This document shows, piece by piece, positions 1 through 9,404 of a stretch of 64,000 nucleotides of DNA (positions within the stretch are counted from its first letter, which is position 1; the number at the start of each line of letters is the position of its first letter). The position numbers and the translations under genes were made by a program. The notes beneath the pieces are model-generated. The model was not told where the DNA came from. It ran no database searches and saw only the letters and a program-made list of their open reading frames with translations. This DNA is from Slackia faecicanis (GTDB lineage: Bacteria; Actinomycetota; Coriobacteriia; Coriobacteriales; Eggerthellaceae), in the NCBI RefSeq assembly GCF_003725295.1, contig NZ_QICB01000002.1, positions 62,001-126,000 on the forward strand, given 5' to 3'.

Positions 1-84
1 TCTCGCCGCCTCAATGAAAACGGGAGTAACCAGGGGAAATGCCACGGCGTACTGCCGCGTGCCGCCGTGTAAGCCACCGCGTCA

Positions 85-134
85 TTTACTCCCCAGGTGC
101 GCCGGAAATGCCTTGGCATGCAATGGGGAGTAAA
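85..134. repeat. Perfect 11-bp inverted repeat near the island end
   Basis: TTTACTCCCCA at 85-95 is matched by TGGGGAGTAAA at 124-134 with a 28-nt loop. It lies in the non-coding stretch just outside the repressor/integrase module. It could be a terminator or part of an attachment site; the partner end of the island is not recognised in the window, so neither role is established. The rest of 1-221 shows no gene I can support. Confidence 0.4.
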
Positions 135-221
135 AACTCAGCTTACGCAGGCCCGAGCGGCGCTCGCCGCCTGGTCCACCGTCCTGATTCGGTTGCGTTG
201 ATCGCGAAATGCGGAGAGCCG

Positions 222-635
222 CTACAGCGAGGCTTTCCAGTCCTCGTATTCGTCGGCGTCGATCTTGCCGTTTTCGAGCTGCGCGCGCTTCTCTGCCCAC
301 AGTTCGATCGCCATCGCGGCTTTGGGCGCGTGCGGCGCCTTGGGGTTCAGGGAGAGGCCCGTGCCGTCGGCTGCGGGCACGATGCCGAAGGAGTCCTCGA
401 GCCGCACGAGCAGCGACATGAGGTCGCCCGCAGTCTCGACGCCGTAATCCTTGAGGGCGTTGACGGACACGCCGAGCGCCGCGGAGATGGACTCGAGCAG
501 CTCGGGCTTCACGGCGCGGATGCCGCTCTCGTAGTGGCGCACGGCCCCCTCGGTCAGGCCGACCGCCTCGGCGAGCTGCGCCTGCGTCATGCCGCGCGAC
601 TTGCGGTACCGCCTTATGTTCTCGCCTACGGACAT
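222..635 (-). CDS. XRE-family helix-turn-helix repressor of the integrase module
   Basis: A 137-residue protein with an N-terminal XRE/Cro-type helix-turn-helix (GENIRRYRKSRGMTQAQLAE, then VGLTEGAVRHYESG) over roughly residues 3-60, followed by a short acidic C-terminal part. The start at 635 is chosen because CCAGGAGGAGGG sits just upstream; a longer reading to 695 would run through the promoter. It is transcribed divergently from the excisionase-like and integrase genes, the usual arrangement of a lysogeny-type repressor in an integrative element. It probably binds the GTACG repeats between the two genes. The family assignment is firm; the operator is inferred. Confidence 0.85.
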   Translation of the reverse strand: MSVGENIRRYRKSRGMTQAQLAEAVGLTEGAVRHYESGIRAVKPELLESISAALGVSVNALKDYGVETAGDLMSLLVRLEDSFGIVPAADGTGLSLNPKAPHAPKAAMAIELWAEKRAQLENGKIDADEYEDWKASL

Positions 636-677
636 GAGCCCTCCTCCTGGAATTACGTACCAGCACATCTTATCAGC

Positions 678-757
678 GTACGCAAATGTACGCAATTCTA
701 TTGACAGTACAGATATGTACGTTTACTCTGAATCTGTGAACCGTACGTATCCGTACG
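678..757 (+). promoter_or_regulatory. Divergent control region with GTACG operator repeats and a promoter
   Basis: GTACG occurs at 678, 688, 717, 743 and 753; the outer pairs are 10 bp apart, one helical turn, and the first pair extends to GTACGCAA. A TTGACA -35 at 701-706 lies 17 bp before a weaker TACTCT at 724-729, pointing rightwards at the excisionase-like and integrase genes. The GTACG boxes flank this promoter and are the natural binding sites for the divergent XRE repressor. Confidence 0.55.
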
Positions 758-775
758 CCATTGATTGGAGGAGCC

Positions 776-979
776 ATGGACGAGAAGGTGGCGAAGACGC
801 CGAGGCCGCACATGCTGGACGCCGACGAGGTCGCGGAGCTGCTGAGGATCAAGAAAGGCAGCGCCTACGAGGTGATCAGGAAGATAAACGCCGAGCAGGA
901 GGCGCGCGGGCGCGTGGTCATCCGCGGGCGCGTTCGAAGCGACGTCTTCGACGCCCTGTACTTCCCGGAGGTGGACTGA
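776..979 (+). CDS. Excisionase-like small DNA-binding protein
   Basis: A 67-residue protein with a MerR/excisionase-like winged helix pattern: LDADEVAELLRIKKGSAYEVIRKIN, then RVVIRGRVRSDVFDALYF. Such proteins act as directionality factors or as helix-turn-helix partners of integrative elements. The start at 776 follows GGAGGAG at 767-773; an upstream in-frame TTG at 761 has no such site. It ends one base before the integrase start, so the two are surely co-transcribed. Direct evidence is the helix pattern and context; the excision role is inferred. Confidence 0.7.
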   Translation: MDEKVAKTPRPHMLDADEVAELLRIKKGSAYEVIRKINAEQEARGRVVIRGRVRSDVFDALYFPEVD

Positions 980-980
980 C

Positions 981-2051
981 ATGCCCGTGTACAAGGACGA
1001 CGGCAACGGCACGTTCTACGTGCAGTGCTACTACCGCGACGCCCGCGGCTCGAAGCGCCACAAGACGAAGCGCGGCTTCTCCTCCGAGGTGGAGGCCGCA
1101 GTGTGGGAGAGCCAGTTCAAGAGCCTTAACGGCGGGGCCATGGACATGACGTTCTCCGAGTTCGTCGAGGTGTACGCCTCCGAGGTGAAGCCGCGCATAC
1201 GCGAGCACACGTGGATCACCAAGGAGTACATCATCAACGACAAGCTCGTGCCGTTCTTCGGGGACATGCGCATGTGCGACGTGAGGCCGATCGACGTCAT
1301 CAGGTGGCAAAACGAGCTCACCGAGCACCGGGACGCCGACGGGAAGCCCTGGGCACCGACGTACCTGCGCACAGTGAACAACCAGCTCAACGCCATCTTC
1401 AACCACGCCGAGCGCTACTACGGCCTCAGCGACAACCCGGTGCGCAGGGTCGACAAGATAGGCTCGAAGAAGGGCGGCGAGATGCAGTTCTGGACCAAGG
1501 ACGAGTACCTGAGGTTCAGCGAGGCCGTCATGGACAAGCCTCTCTCATTCCACGCCTTCGAGCTGCTTTACTGGACGGGCATACGCTGCGGCGAGCTCCT
1601 GGCGCTCACGCCGTCCGACTTCATGCTGGAGAGCTCGCGGCTGCGCATCAACAAGTCGTACCAGAGCCTCAACGGCGTTGACACCGTGACCGACCCCAAG
1701 ACGCCCAAGTCCGTGCGCACGATCGTCATGCCCGCCTTCCTGCGCGACGAGATGGCGGACTTCATCGAGATGCGCGACGACGTCGCCCCCGACGAGCGCC
1801 TGTTCGCCGTGACCAAGCACTTCCTAGCCCACGAGATGGAGCGCGGGTGCAAGGCGTCGGGCGTGAAGCGCATCCGCATACACGACATACGCCACAGCCA
1901 TGTGAGCCTGCTGATAGAGATGGGCTTCTCCGCGCTGGCCATCGCCGAGCGCATGGGCCACGAGGCGGTGGACATCACCTACCGCTACGCGCACCTGTTC
2001 CCCACGAAGCAGGACGAGATGGCCGCCGCGCTCGACGGGGCGAGGGGGTAA
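981..2051 (+). CDS. int: Tyrosine site-specific integrase
   Basis: A 356-residue phage/ICE-type tyrosine recombinase. The N-terminal part is an AP2-like arm-binding region (YKDDGNGTFYVQCYYRD), followed by a SAM-like core-binding domain (about 55-150) and a C-terminal catalytic domain. Catalytic signatures are visible: Arg in WTGIRCGELLAL, His-x-x-Arg in HDIRHSHVSLL, His in MGHEAVDIT and the Tyr nucleophile in YRYAHLFP. The length is normal for the family and nothing is broken. It should integrate and excise the element whose repressor and excisionase-like genes lie beside it; the target site is not identified. Confidence 0.95.
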   Translation: MPVYKDDGNGTFYVQCYYRDARGSKRHKTKRGFSSEVEAAVWESQFKSLNGGAMDMTFSEFVEVYASEVKPRIREHTWITKEYIINDKLVPFFGDMRMCDVRPIDVIRWQNELTEHRDADGKPWAPTYLRTVNNQLNAIFNHAERYYGLSDNPVRRVDKIGSKKGGEMQFWTKDEYLRFSEAVMDKPLSFHAFELLYWTGIRCGELLALTPSDFMLESSRLRINKSYQSLNGVDTVTDPKTPKSVRTIVMPAFLRDEMADFIEMRDDVAPDERLFAVTKHFLAHEMERGCKASGVKRIRIHDIRHSHVSLLIEMGFSALAIAERMGHEAVDITYRYAHLFPTKQDEMAAALDGARG

Positions 2052-2056
2052 GAAGG

Positions 2057-2482
2057 ATGCCGTGCGAGAACAGCGCCCGCAAGCGCAGCAAGACGATGGC
2101 GTTCCGCTGCACGCCCGAGGAGCGCAAGCTCATATGCGAGATGGCAGCCTGGAGCGGCATGAACAGGCAGGACTACATCATCGCCAAGCTCACCGATACC
2201 CAGGTCGAGGTGAGGCCCTCCGTGAGCGTGCAGAAGGCACTGAGGGACTCGATGGCGGAATTGGCCAAGGAGGTGCGGCTGGCGGCCTCCTACGGCGAGC
2301 TGAGCGAGTCCCTGCAACAGAGAATTGAGCACGTGATGAGGTTCTTCCTAGCGCTCGGCGAGCCTGTTGACGCGCCGACGGAAGAGACATCGCCACGAAC
2401 TACGTTTTTGGAAGAGCCGGTTCCATCCGTCATCGATGCGGGTTCCGACACCGCAAGCATCTTCGAGATGGGACGCAGGTAG
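2057..2482 (+). CDS. Ribbon-helix-helix protein, mobilisation (MobC)-like
   Basis: A 141-residue protein. Its N-terminus fits the ribbon-helix-helix pattern of relaxosome accessory and antitoxin proteins: MAFRCTPEERKLICEMAAWSGM, then NRQDYIIAKL. The middle is a predicted helix (ALRDSMAELAKEVRLAASYGEL) and the tail is acidic and low in pattern. It begins 6 bp after the integrase stop and is probably in the same transcript. A role as plasmid/ICE mobilisation accessory protein is the best guess; an antitoxin-like DNA-binding role is the alternative. No relaxase is seen in the window. Confidence 0.6.
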   Translation: MPCENSARKRSKTMAFRCTPEERKLICEMAAWSGMNRQDYIIAKLTDTQVEVRPSVSVQKALRDSMAELAKEVRLAASYGELSESLQQRIEHVMRFFLALGEPVDAPTEETSPRTTFLEEPVPSVIDAGSDTASIFEMGRR

Positions 2483-2485
2483 GGC

Positions 2486-4189
2486 CTAGCGCCAGACCTC
2501 CAACGCCTTGTCCGCAAGCCATTCGGCGCGATCGGCGATATCGCCCTCGTTCCAAGACTCCTTCTCTAGGGCGCCGGCCATGGTCGCAAGGCCGGCGGCG
2601 CAGAGGGCAAGGCCGTCCTTGTATCCCTTTCCCTGCTTCTTGGTGGGCCAATCGGCATCGCGGATGGAGGCGTTGAGCGAATGCGTGATGATGGCGAGGT
2701 TGCCGAGCGTGAGGAGCTTCCGGTCCCTTCGCGTGGCAGCCTCATCGTCGAGGGCTCCCCATTTGTTGCGCCACTTCTTGGGCATCATGTGCTCGAGGGT
2801 GTACTGGTTGAACCCGAGCAGGGCCGTGCTGCTCATGCCCGGACGAATGGCGCTTTCCAGCAGATAGAGGACGCCCTTGGACTGGAGGTTGTACAGACAC
2901 GATTCCTCGAATGCCGCTCGAACCTCGGCGTCGCCGGGCATGTACGTCGTCGCCTCGTCATTGGCTTCGAGAGCCTTCCTCAGCGCCTCCGCGTCCTTCA
3001 CCTCGTTCAGGATCAGCGAGGTGAACAGCCTGTTGTAGTTCTTCGTGGTCGCCTGAACCAGCATTCGGCGGACGATGTAGCTCTCAAGCAGGGCGTAGAT
3101 CTTAGATTCCTCGCCCGAAGACTCCGCGTTCTTTCGAACGTAGAGCACGTACGGGATGAGCGTCGAGTTCTTGAGGCCGAATATCAGCACGTTCAGGCGC
3201 TCGACGCCGGAAGCGGAGGGGATGTCCGCGTCGCAGTAGCCAGGGTCGAACGTGGACTCGAACGCCTCGGCATACGCCTTCATGTTGTCGAGAATCTCGA
3301 CCTTGTCGCCGTTGCAGTACCTGCCGATGAAATCCTTGTAGGACTGGAAGAGGTTCGAAGTACGCGAATAGAAGAGCTTGTCCTCGGTCGTGACGCCACG
3401 CCTCTTGTCCTGGACCAGAATCTGGAGGAACGCGTCGAAGAAGAGGTCGACGAGCGTGCGCTTGATGCGCCCGGTAACGATCTCCTGCTCCCAATACTCC
3501 CTCTTCTCAGCCGTGGGCTCGAAGACGTCTTCCCAGCACTCCTTGAACGCCTGCTCGTTCTCGCGGTTGAAGAAGTAGTTCTTAAGGAGCTCCGCCGTCG
3601 TCAGGCGCACCCCGAGCGAGTTGATGGTGTCGAATATCTGCTGCTCGTCCTCGCCCTCGGTAAGATCGATGCAGACGAACTGGACGTTCGACTTGATCGT
3701 GTTCCTGTCGACCTTCTCCGGGTCGATATTCTTGAGGAAGTAGTTGTAGGCAAGGACGATGGCCGAGGAGCCCTCGAGGGGTTCGCAGCCCGTGGCGCTG
3801 ACGACCTTTTCGAAATCCTGCCGGTCGTACTTGCCGTGCCGCAAGGCGACATCGCCGGTCTCCAGGACGAAATCTCGCTCAAACAAATTGTTGGTGCCGT
3901 TTTTTGCACAGAGTGCCTTGAAGAAGATGACCATGGTCGTGAGTCGCTGCTGGCCGTCGATGACGGTGCGAACCTCGGAGACCTCGGACCAGGTGTTGCC
4001 GGAGGAGGCCTGCTTCAGGATGATGGAGCCCAGGAAATAGGGCCGCTTCGAGGCCGTGACGAACTCCATGTCGCCGAGGAAACGCTCCCATTGCTCTTCT
4101 CCCCAGACGTACGCCCTTTGGTAAAAAGGTATTTCGAGCAGGCGCGATCCGTTGAACACGCCGCTTATCGTTGCTTTTCCTGCATCCAT
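2486..4189 (-). CDS. GmrSD-like DUF262/DUF1524 nuclease
   Basis: A 567-residue protein. The N-terminal DUF262 (ParB-like nucleotide-hydrolysing) domain shows EIPFYQRAYVWGEEQWERF near residue 20 and VIDGQQRLTTMVIFF near 85-100. The C-terminal DUF1524 HNH-type nuclease shows YTLEHMMPKKW and LGNLAIITHSLNASI. This two-domain layout is that of GmrSD type IV restriction enzymes and relatives that cleave modified phage DNA, but the substrate here is unknown. It is the last gene of the leftward defence cluster, 51 bp after the DUF4238 gene. It converges on the integrase module, its stop lying 3 bp from the neighbouring one. Confidence 0.85.
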   Translation of the reverse strand: MDAGKATISGVFNGSRLLEIPFYQRAYVWGEEQWERFLGDMEFVTASKRPYFLGSIILKQASSGNTWSEVSEVRTVIDGQQRLTTMVIFFKALCAKNGTNNLFERDFVLETGDVALRHGKYDRQDFEKVVSATGCEPLEGSSAIVLAYNYFLKNIDPEKVDRNTIKSNVQFVCIDLTEGEDEQQIFDTINSLGVRLTTAELLKNYFFNRENEQAFKECWEDVFEPTAEKREYWEQEIVTGRIKRTLVDLFFDAFLQILVQDKRRGVTTEDKLFYSRTSNLFQSYKDFIGRYCNGDKVEILDNMKAYAEAFESTFDPGYCDADIPSASGVERLNVLIFGLKNSTLIPYVLYVRKNAESSGEESKIYALLESYIVRRMLVQATTKNYNRLFTSLILNEVKDAEALRKALEANDEATTYMPGDAEVRAAFEESCLYNLQSKGVLYLLESAIRPGMSSTALLGFNQYTLEHMMPKKWRNKWGALDDEAATRRDRKLLTLGNLAIITHSLNASIRDADWPTKKQGKGYKDGLALCAAGLATMAGALEKESWNEGDIADRAEWLADKALEVWR

Positions 4190-4240
4190 CCTTAAAGCCC
4201 TATCTATCCTTTGCGGTTATTGCTGGCGGGGTCAATTTTA

Positions 4241-5368
4241 TCAATACGCTGCTTGACCCTTTAATGTTCCCGGTCCTTGCCGTCTTCTCCCCAGAAGGTG
4301 CTCGAAGATGATGCGCAGGTCCTCGTCATCAAGGCAGCCGCCCTCGAGGCAGCCACGGTCGATGGTATCGATCATCGTCTGCCCCTTCTTCTTCGAGCGG
4401 TCGTAGATCACTGTGTCGAGGGATAGCTCCCTGCCGTCGCGCGTGAACATCTCGTGCATGAATTCGGCACTGTTCGCTTGACTCCAATCGCGTACCGCGT
4501 GCTCGAGCGGGCCGCTTCCCCTCGATATGGCGACATCCCAATGCTCGCAGTTAAGCAGAAGAAGTCGGTTCATGAACTCGACGCCCGAAAAACCGAGTCT
4601 CGCAAACGGCGGAAATAGAGGGTCATCTGAAAAGACCGCAGCATACTCACTGCTCAACGGCATATACGCGAGATGAAAATCGTACGAGTCGTCCTCGGGC
4701 CCGATGATGAACATAGGCATCGACGTCGTAACGAACCCTGAGCCGACGGGTGCCCTAAGGATGGAGAAGCTCTTCTCAAAAAAAGCCTTTCGAATACGGT
4801 TAACTGGCACAATATCATCGTTGGAGAAGAGCATGGTTGCGGCGGCGGCAAGCTCGACCACCGCTTGGGAATCCCCGCGCCAATCCGACCAATCGAGCAA
4901 GCCGAGCTCATAGGGTGTCAGATGAACGTTTCTGAGCAGCTCTTCGGCAGTCTCGCGTGACCATTTCTTGTCGACGCGCATACTGATAGGGTGCCGGACG
5001 ATGATATTTGCTGCCAGCTCGCAAACGGCGGCTTTCCCATCAGAATACCCTTCGTCTTCGCACTGGTCTTCTTTCTGGCGTTCCAAAAAGCGATCGTAAA
5101 GCGGCGCGATGCGGCTCTCGAGCTCAGATAGCTTAACCTCGATGAGGTTCTGCGCATAGAATCTGTCTGTCGCATCGCCTGTCGCATCGGCATGCTCGAC
5201 CTCATAAAGATCGCGCATGCTGCAAAGGTTCTCGCAATTCGTGCGGAAGAAGGAGCCCTTCTGTCTGCTGTAGGCATGAAGCTGCCCGGAGGAATCCGCG
5301 AAATGGCGCAGGTAGAACCGCGGCACCCAGTGCTGCTTTCGCGTCATCTTTCCGGGCAGCTTCGACAT
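4241..5368 (-). CDS. DUF4238 domain protein
   Basis: A 375-residue protein with the DUF4238 signature at its N-terminus: TRKQHWVPRFYLRHFAD, then Tyr/Ser-rich YSRQKGSFFRTN. The family has no settled biochemical function but is frequent in defence and mobile islands. Its start overlaps the end of the res gene within a few bases, indicating one operon. No transmembrane segment or catalytic motif that I can name is visible. The call rests on the N-terminal motif. Confidence 0.75.
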   Translation of the reverse strand: MSKLPGKMTRKQHWVPRFYLRHFADSSGQLHAYSRQKGSFFRTNCENLCSMRDLYEVEHADATGDATDRFYAQNLIEVKLSELESRIAPLYDRFLERQKEDQCEDEGYSDGKAAVCELAANIIVRHPISMRVDKKWSRETAEELLRNVHLTPYELGLLDWSDWRGDSQAVVELAAAATMLFSNDDIVPVNRIRKAFFEKSFSILRAPVGSGFVTTSMPMFIIGPEDDSYDFHLAYMPLSSEYAAVFSDDPLFPPFARLGFSGVEFMNRLLLLNCEHWDVAISRGSGPLEHAVRDWSQANSAEFMHEMFTRDGRELSLDTVIYDRSKKKGQTMIDTIDRGCLEGGCLDDEDLRIIFEHLLGRRRQGPGTLKGQAAY

Positions 5369-5369
5369 C

Positions 5370-8300
5370 CTAAGCCTTCACCGCCTCGTATTGGTAGGTC
5401 GTGCGCACGTTGTAGTGGAAGTCATCTCCAAGCTCCAGCGCCTCGAAGTGCTTCTTGGCGCAGCCGATCTTGATCTTCTCCGCGTCGCGCAGGGCGGGCT
5501 CGCCGTTCTTTCCGCCCTTGGTCTCGGTCACGAAATACACGCGACGCTCGCCGTCGGCCTCCTCGACATACGCCCAGTCGGGGTTGTAGCTGCCGAGCGG
5601 TGTGTCGATCTTGAACGTCGAGGGGAGCTTCGCGAACACGAGCACCTCTTCCTGCTTGTCGAGTGCCTCGGCAAAGGAGCGCTCGACCCCCGCCGAATCG
5701 TAGACAACGTAGTTGTACAGGCTCTTTCCCGTCACGTCCGGCTTCCACGCGTTCTGTCCGAGGTAGGCGGTGTAGTCGTCGAGCTCGAGGTCGCGCATGG
5801 TGTACCACTCGTCCTCGGGAAGGCGCACGTACTTGATGCCCTGGGCGATGAGGTCGTTCTTCACGCGGTTGATCTTGTCGCCGACCTGCGCGAGGAAGGT
5901 CGCGGGGTCGATCTCGAACTCGCCGAAGCGGCTGCAGCCCTCGAGGATCGCCTTGATGGTGCCGCGGGTGAGCCCGACGGCGTCCTGAAGCTCTGCGATC
6001 GGGTCGGGAAGGTCGTATTTCACCTTTCCCGAAACGGACACCACGGAGGTGCCCGTGCCCTCGGCGCTCACGCCCGCGTCGTCGATGCCCAGCGATGCAC
6101 GCTCGCTCGTCACCTGGGGCGGGCGCACGGCGAGCATGCCGTCGATCGCCTCGATGGCGCGTTCGATGAGCTTGCCGGAGTCGACCTCGACCTGGAAGCG
6201 CGTGCGCTGGCGGATGCGGTCCCACAAGGCCTGGAACGCAGGGTCGAGCGTGACGTCCTTCTGCAGCTCGACGGAGACCTCCTTGGCCTTGTCGCGAATC
6301 TGGACCCTCTGGGACTTGTGGATGATGATCGCCTCGACTTGTTCCTTCGCCGGCTCGAGCTCGGCGGAAAGCTCCACCTTGCCTTCCTCGGCGGCCGCCT
6401 TGAGCTCGGGCGTCACCGCGCCCTTGCCGTCGACCATGCCGGTCGCGACGAGGTGGTCGAAGACCTGCTTGGACTTCTCGTAGCCCAGGCGCACCTCGAC
6501 GCCCTCGGGAGTCTTGACCGTGACCTTCGTGAAGCTCTCTGGGGTGATGACGCCGAACTTGAAGTCCTCCGCCTCGAGCTCCTTCTGCAGGCCGTTGGCG
6601 AAGTCTTCGTAGCTCTCATTCGCGATGACGGTGAGCACGTTCGCCTCGGGGTCGTACAGGCGCTCGCCGTCCTGGTTCACGCACAGGCGCAGGCCGCGGC
6701 CGATCTTCTGGCGCTTGGTGAGGTTGTCCTTGGTCTCAACGAGCGTGCAGATCTGGAACACGTTGGGGTTGTCCCAGCCCTCCTTGAGCGCGGAGTGGCT
6801 GAAGACGAACGACACGTCTTTGTCAGCGTCCTTGCCGTCCGGGAAGGAAATGAGCGTCTCCTTCTTCTGCATGATGAGCTCGAAGGCCCCGGCGTCGTCG
6901 GCGGTGCCGGCGGCTCCCTTGGAGTCCTTGAACTTGCCCTTCTTGTCCTTGGCGAAGTATCCCTGATGCACGGCGTGAGGGTCGCGCACCAGCGGGGCGC
7001 CGACGGCCTCGTAGCACTCGAGCCACGTGCCCTTGCCGATCCCCGCCGCCTTGGCGACGCGCCTGGGCGCCTTCGAGTTCAGGGCACCTGCGTACTCCTC
7101 CTCGAACATCTGGGCGTACAGGCCTCCGTGGACCTCGGGCTCGTAGACGCGGTAGCGGTCGACGCGGTCGATGAAGAAGAGCGAGAGCACCTTCACGCCG
7201 CGCGGCCACAGCTCGAACTGGCGGGCCAGGTGGTCCTCGATGGTGCGGCGAATCTGCGCGCGCTTGACGACCTCCTCGTTGACGTCGCCCAGCGCCTCGC
7301 CCAACTCGAGCACCTCGCCGTTCTGGAACTCTATGAACTCGTCGCCCTCGGCGGCGCCGATGTTGTTGACGACCCAGCCGCTCTCGTAGTCGCTGTTCTC
7401 GCCGCTCTTCTGGTAGAGGTCGGCGCCGGTCTTCACGGCGACGGCCTTGCGCTTCTGCGTGCCGTCGGCCTGGCGCACGTCGATGGACACCTTGGCGGAG
7501 AACGGGTCGGATTTGACGGACTCGAGCCTCACGTAGGCGCCATTGAGGTTCGCCTCGGCCTTAATCGAGTCGACGCAGATGCCCTTCACCAGGTGGCGCT
7601 CGAAGGCGTCGACCGGCGTGAGGCGGTAGATCATGTTGTAGGCCTGCTTGTGCGTGGCCGAGTAGCGCAGCACGAACAGCGGGTTCAGGCTCTTGATGGC
7701 GGCCTTGGCCTGCTTGGTGTTGTCGACGCTCTGGGGCTCGTCGATGATGACGACGGGCTTGCAGGCGCTCACGAGCTCGCGAGGGCTGAAGCCGCCGGTG
7801 AGCTTCTCGCTGGGACGGTGGAAGAGGTTGCCCTCCTTCGCGGTGCCATCCTTCTCGAGGCCCTTGTTGAACGCGTCGATGTTGATGACCATGACCTGGA
7901 TGGAGCTCGACGTGGCGAAGTTACCCACCGGCCCCATGTCCTTCGAGTCGTACACGAAGTAGTCAAGCGGCGTGCGGTCGTAGAGCGTCTCGAAGTGCCT
8001 GCGGGTGGTCTGGAGGCTCTTGAGGACGCCCTCGCGGATGGCCACGCTCGGCACGACGATAACGAACTTGGTGATGCCGTAGCGGCGGTTTAGCTCGTAG
8101 ATGGAGCGGATGTAGACGTAGGTCTTGCCGGTGCCGGTCTCCATCTCGACGGTGAAGTCTCGCAGGCGCCCATCGGTGAGGACGTCGGTTGCCGGGAGGC
8201 AGCCCTCCTCCTGCACGGCGTGCAGGTTGTCGAGGAGCTGGCCCGGCGCCACGCGAAGCTCGTTGCCGTGGCCGACCATGAGCTCGCCGATTGCCGTCTG

Positions 8301-8432
8301 GCCTTTGCGGCCGGAATCGGCGGAGAATACGCTGCCAATAAATTGTTGTCCGCGGAACAGGTCGCAGGTTGCTTCGATGGCCTCCAGCTGGTGCTGCTGG
8401 TCGGATGAGAACTTGAACTCGAGCGCCGCCAT
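5370..8432 (-). CDS. res: Type III restriction enzyme, Res subunit
   Basis: A 1020-residue protein with an SF2 helicase core. Walker A is in VEMETGTGKTYVYIRSI (about residues 92-110), the DEAD-equivalent box is VVIIDEPQSVDN, and motif VI is in RQKIGRGLRLCVN. The C-terminal ~250 residues contain a PD-(D/E)xK-like stretch (NPDWAYVEEADGERRVYFVTETKGG) expected of type III endonucleases. Res needs the Mod partner for site recognition. The mod gene lies immediately upstream, its stop 2 bp from this start, but is split by an insertion, so this Res is probably idle or poorly transcribed. The reading frame itself is intact and of normal length. Confidence 0.93.
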   Translation of the reverse strand: MAALEFKFSSDQQHQLEAIEATCDLFRGQQFIGSVFSADSGRKGQTAIGELMVGHGNELRVAPGQLLDNLHAVQEEGCLPATDVLTDGRLRDFTVEMETGTGKTYVYIRSIYELNRRYGITKFVIVVPSVAIREGVLKSLQTTRRHFETLYDRTPLDYFVYDSKDMGPVGNFATSSSIQVMVINIDAFNKGLEKDGTAKEGNLFHRPSEKLTGGFSPRELVSACKPVVIIDEPQSVDNTKQAKAAIKSLNPLFVLRYSATHKQAYNMIYRLTPVDAFERHLVKGICVDSIKAEANLNGAYVRLESVKSDPFSAKVSIDVRQADGTQKRKAVAVKTGADLYQKSGENSDYESGWVVNNIGAAEGDEFIEFQNGEVLELGEALGDVNEEVVKRAQIRRTIEDHLARQFELWPRGVKVLSLFFIDRVDRYRVYEPEVHGGLYAQMFEEEYAGALNSKAPRRVAKAAGIGKGTWLECYEAVGAPLVRDPHAVHQGYFAKDKKGKFKDSKGAAGTADDAGAFELIMQKKETLISFPDGKDADKDVSFVFSHSALKEGWDNPNVFQICTLVETKDNLTKRQKIGRGLRLCVNQDGERLYDPEANVLTVIANESYEDFANGLQKELEAEDFKFGVITPESFTKVTVKTPEGVEVRLGYEKSKQVFDHLVATGMVDGKGAVTPELKAAAEEGKVELSAELEPAKEQVEAIIIHKSQRVQIRDKAKEVSVELQKDVTLDPAFQALWDRIRQRTRFQVEVDSGKLIERAIEAIDGMLAVRPPQVTSERASLGIDDAGVSAEGTGTSVVSVSGKVKYDLPDPIAELQDAVGLTRGTIKAILEGCSRFGEFEIDPATFLAQVGDKINRVKNDLIAQGIKYVRLPEDEWYTMRDLELDDYTAYLGQNAWKPDVTGKSLYNYVVYDSAGVERSFAEALDKQEEVLVFAKLPSTFKIDTPLGSYNPDWAYVEEADGERRVYFVTETKGGKNGEPALRDAEKIKIGCAKKHFEALELGDDFHYNVRTTYQYEAVKA

Positions 8433-8433
8433 G

Positions 8434-9114
8434 CTAGACCGTCCTCAATTCGATCTCACAGCCCATGCGCTCGCCGGCGTGCTTGAAGATCTGCACGGCG
8501 TTGAGCTTGAGGGTGTCGTCGAGGACGGAATCGAGGATGAGAACGCGCCTGGGCTCCATGTCGGCGATGGCCTCGAGCGCCTCAATGGTGAGGCCTCGGG
8601 ACATGCAGCAGACGAGCTCGTCGCAAGCGACGGACCAGATGGGATAGCCCGCGGCTTCAGACTTCTCGACGGGCAGCGTGAGCTCGAGGCCCCATTTGAG
8701 CATCATCTCGAAGACGATATCCATATCGGAGCGATCGGGCTTGACCACGTCGAAGAGGAGCTGACCGGGCTCGGGCTTCTCAATGCCGGACTCATCGAGC
8801 TCGAACACACGGAAGCCGATGTCGGGAAGCTGCTTGGGTCCCTCGCCAAGCTTGAGTTGACGGTTGGATTCCTCGAGCTCGGTTTTGATTTTGTCGCCTG
8901 CGCGGCGAATGCGTCCTTCGCCTATGTCGCAGAGAGTCTCATACCCGTCCTTGTAGGCGTCGCGTTTCGGGTCACAAGGCTCTGGAAGCTGGACAAGGAT
9001 AAACTGATAGCGATCATCTTTTCCGAGCTCCTGCAGGAACATGGCATGGGCGGTCGATGCTGAGCCTGAGAAAAAATCAAGCACAATATCACCCGTGCTT
9101 AGATGCTCATGTAC
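8434..9114 (-). pseudogene. mod: Type III DNA methyltransferase Mod, C-terminal half (separated by insertion)
   Basis: About 226 residues from HEHLSTGDIVLDFFSGSASTA to the natural stop at 8434. It carries the AdoMet-binding motif (DFFSGSAS) and the C-terminal target-recognition region of a beta-class adenine methyltransferase. The DPPY-bearing half lies at 15270-16502, on the other side of the tet(W) element. Open frame continues upstream to 9351, but residues beyond 9114 are low-GC hydrophobic sequence with no Mod resemblance, so they belong to the element. Rejoining at the shared AC (9113-9114 and 15271-15272) gives ...KEVIEV-HEHLSTG... in frame, about 637 residues in total. Confidence 0.85.
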
Positions 9115-9404
9115 GGTAAAGAAGCAAGCAACCGAAAACAATAGATAGACCGCCAGCACTACACTATTCCGAACCAAAGACCAAAAGATAAGCATTTTGA
9201 GAAAATCTAAACTTTTGGATTTTCCTACAATGCCGACTACGGCGGAATCCCTCCCACTCCTTATATATTTCTTTCTGTATACATTGAATTTGTATTTAGT
9301 AAAATGCAGACAACACCACGGATCGGCTTTTGGCTGGACAATTCCAACCAAACACCGCAGCAGACAGTAGAAACCATTCTGAACGTTAGGAAGCCGGTAT
9401 GATT
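9115..9404. other. Left arm of the tet(W) element, no complete gene
   Basis: AT-rich DNA. On the + strand one frame stays open from 9211 to a stop at 9403 and ends in a protein-like stretch (MQTTPRIGFWLDNSNQTP then QQTVETILNVRKPV, ATG at 9304). It may be the 3' end of a gene lost during element decay. I do not recognise the family. The minus-strand frame continuous with Mod is hydrophobic and probably fortuitous. Confidence 0.35.

Noticed and set aside
5391-8093. A 900-codon open frame on the + strand opposite res
   Set aside because: It is a high-GC shadow of the real helicase gene: leucine/valine/aspartate-rich, no ribosome-binding site, no motif.
9115-9351. Upstream extension of the Mod C-terminal frame as a separate gene start
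   Set aside because: Composition changes abruptly at 9114, residues are hydrophobic and unlike Mod, and no ribosome-binding site precedes the apparent start.
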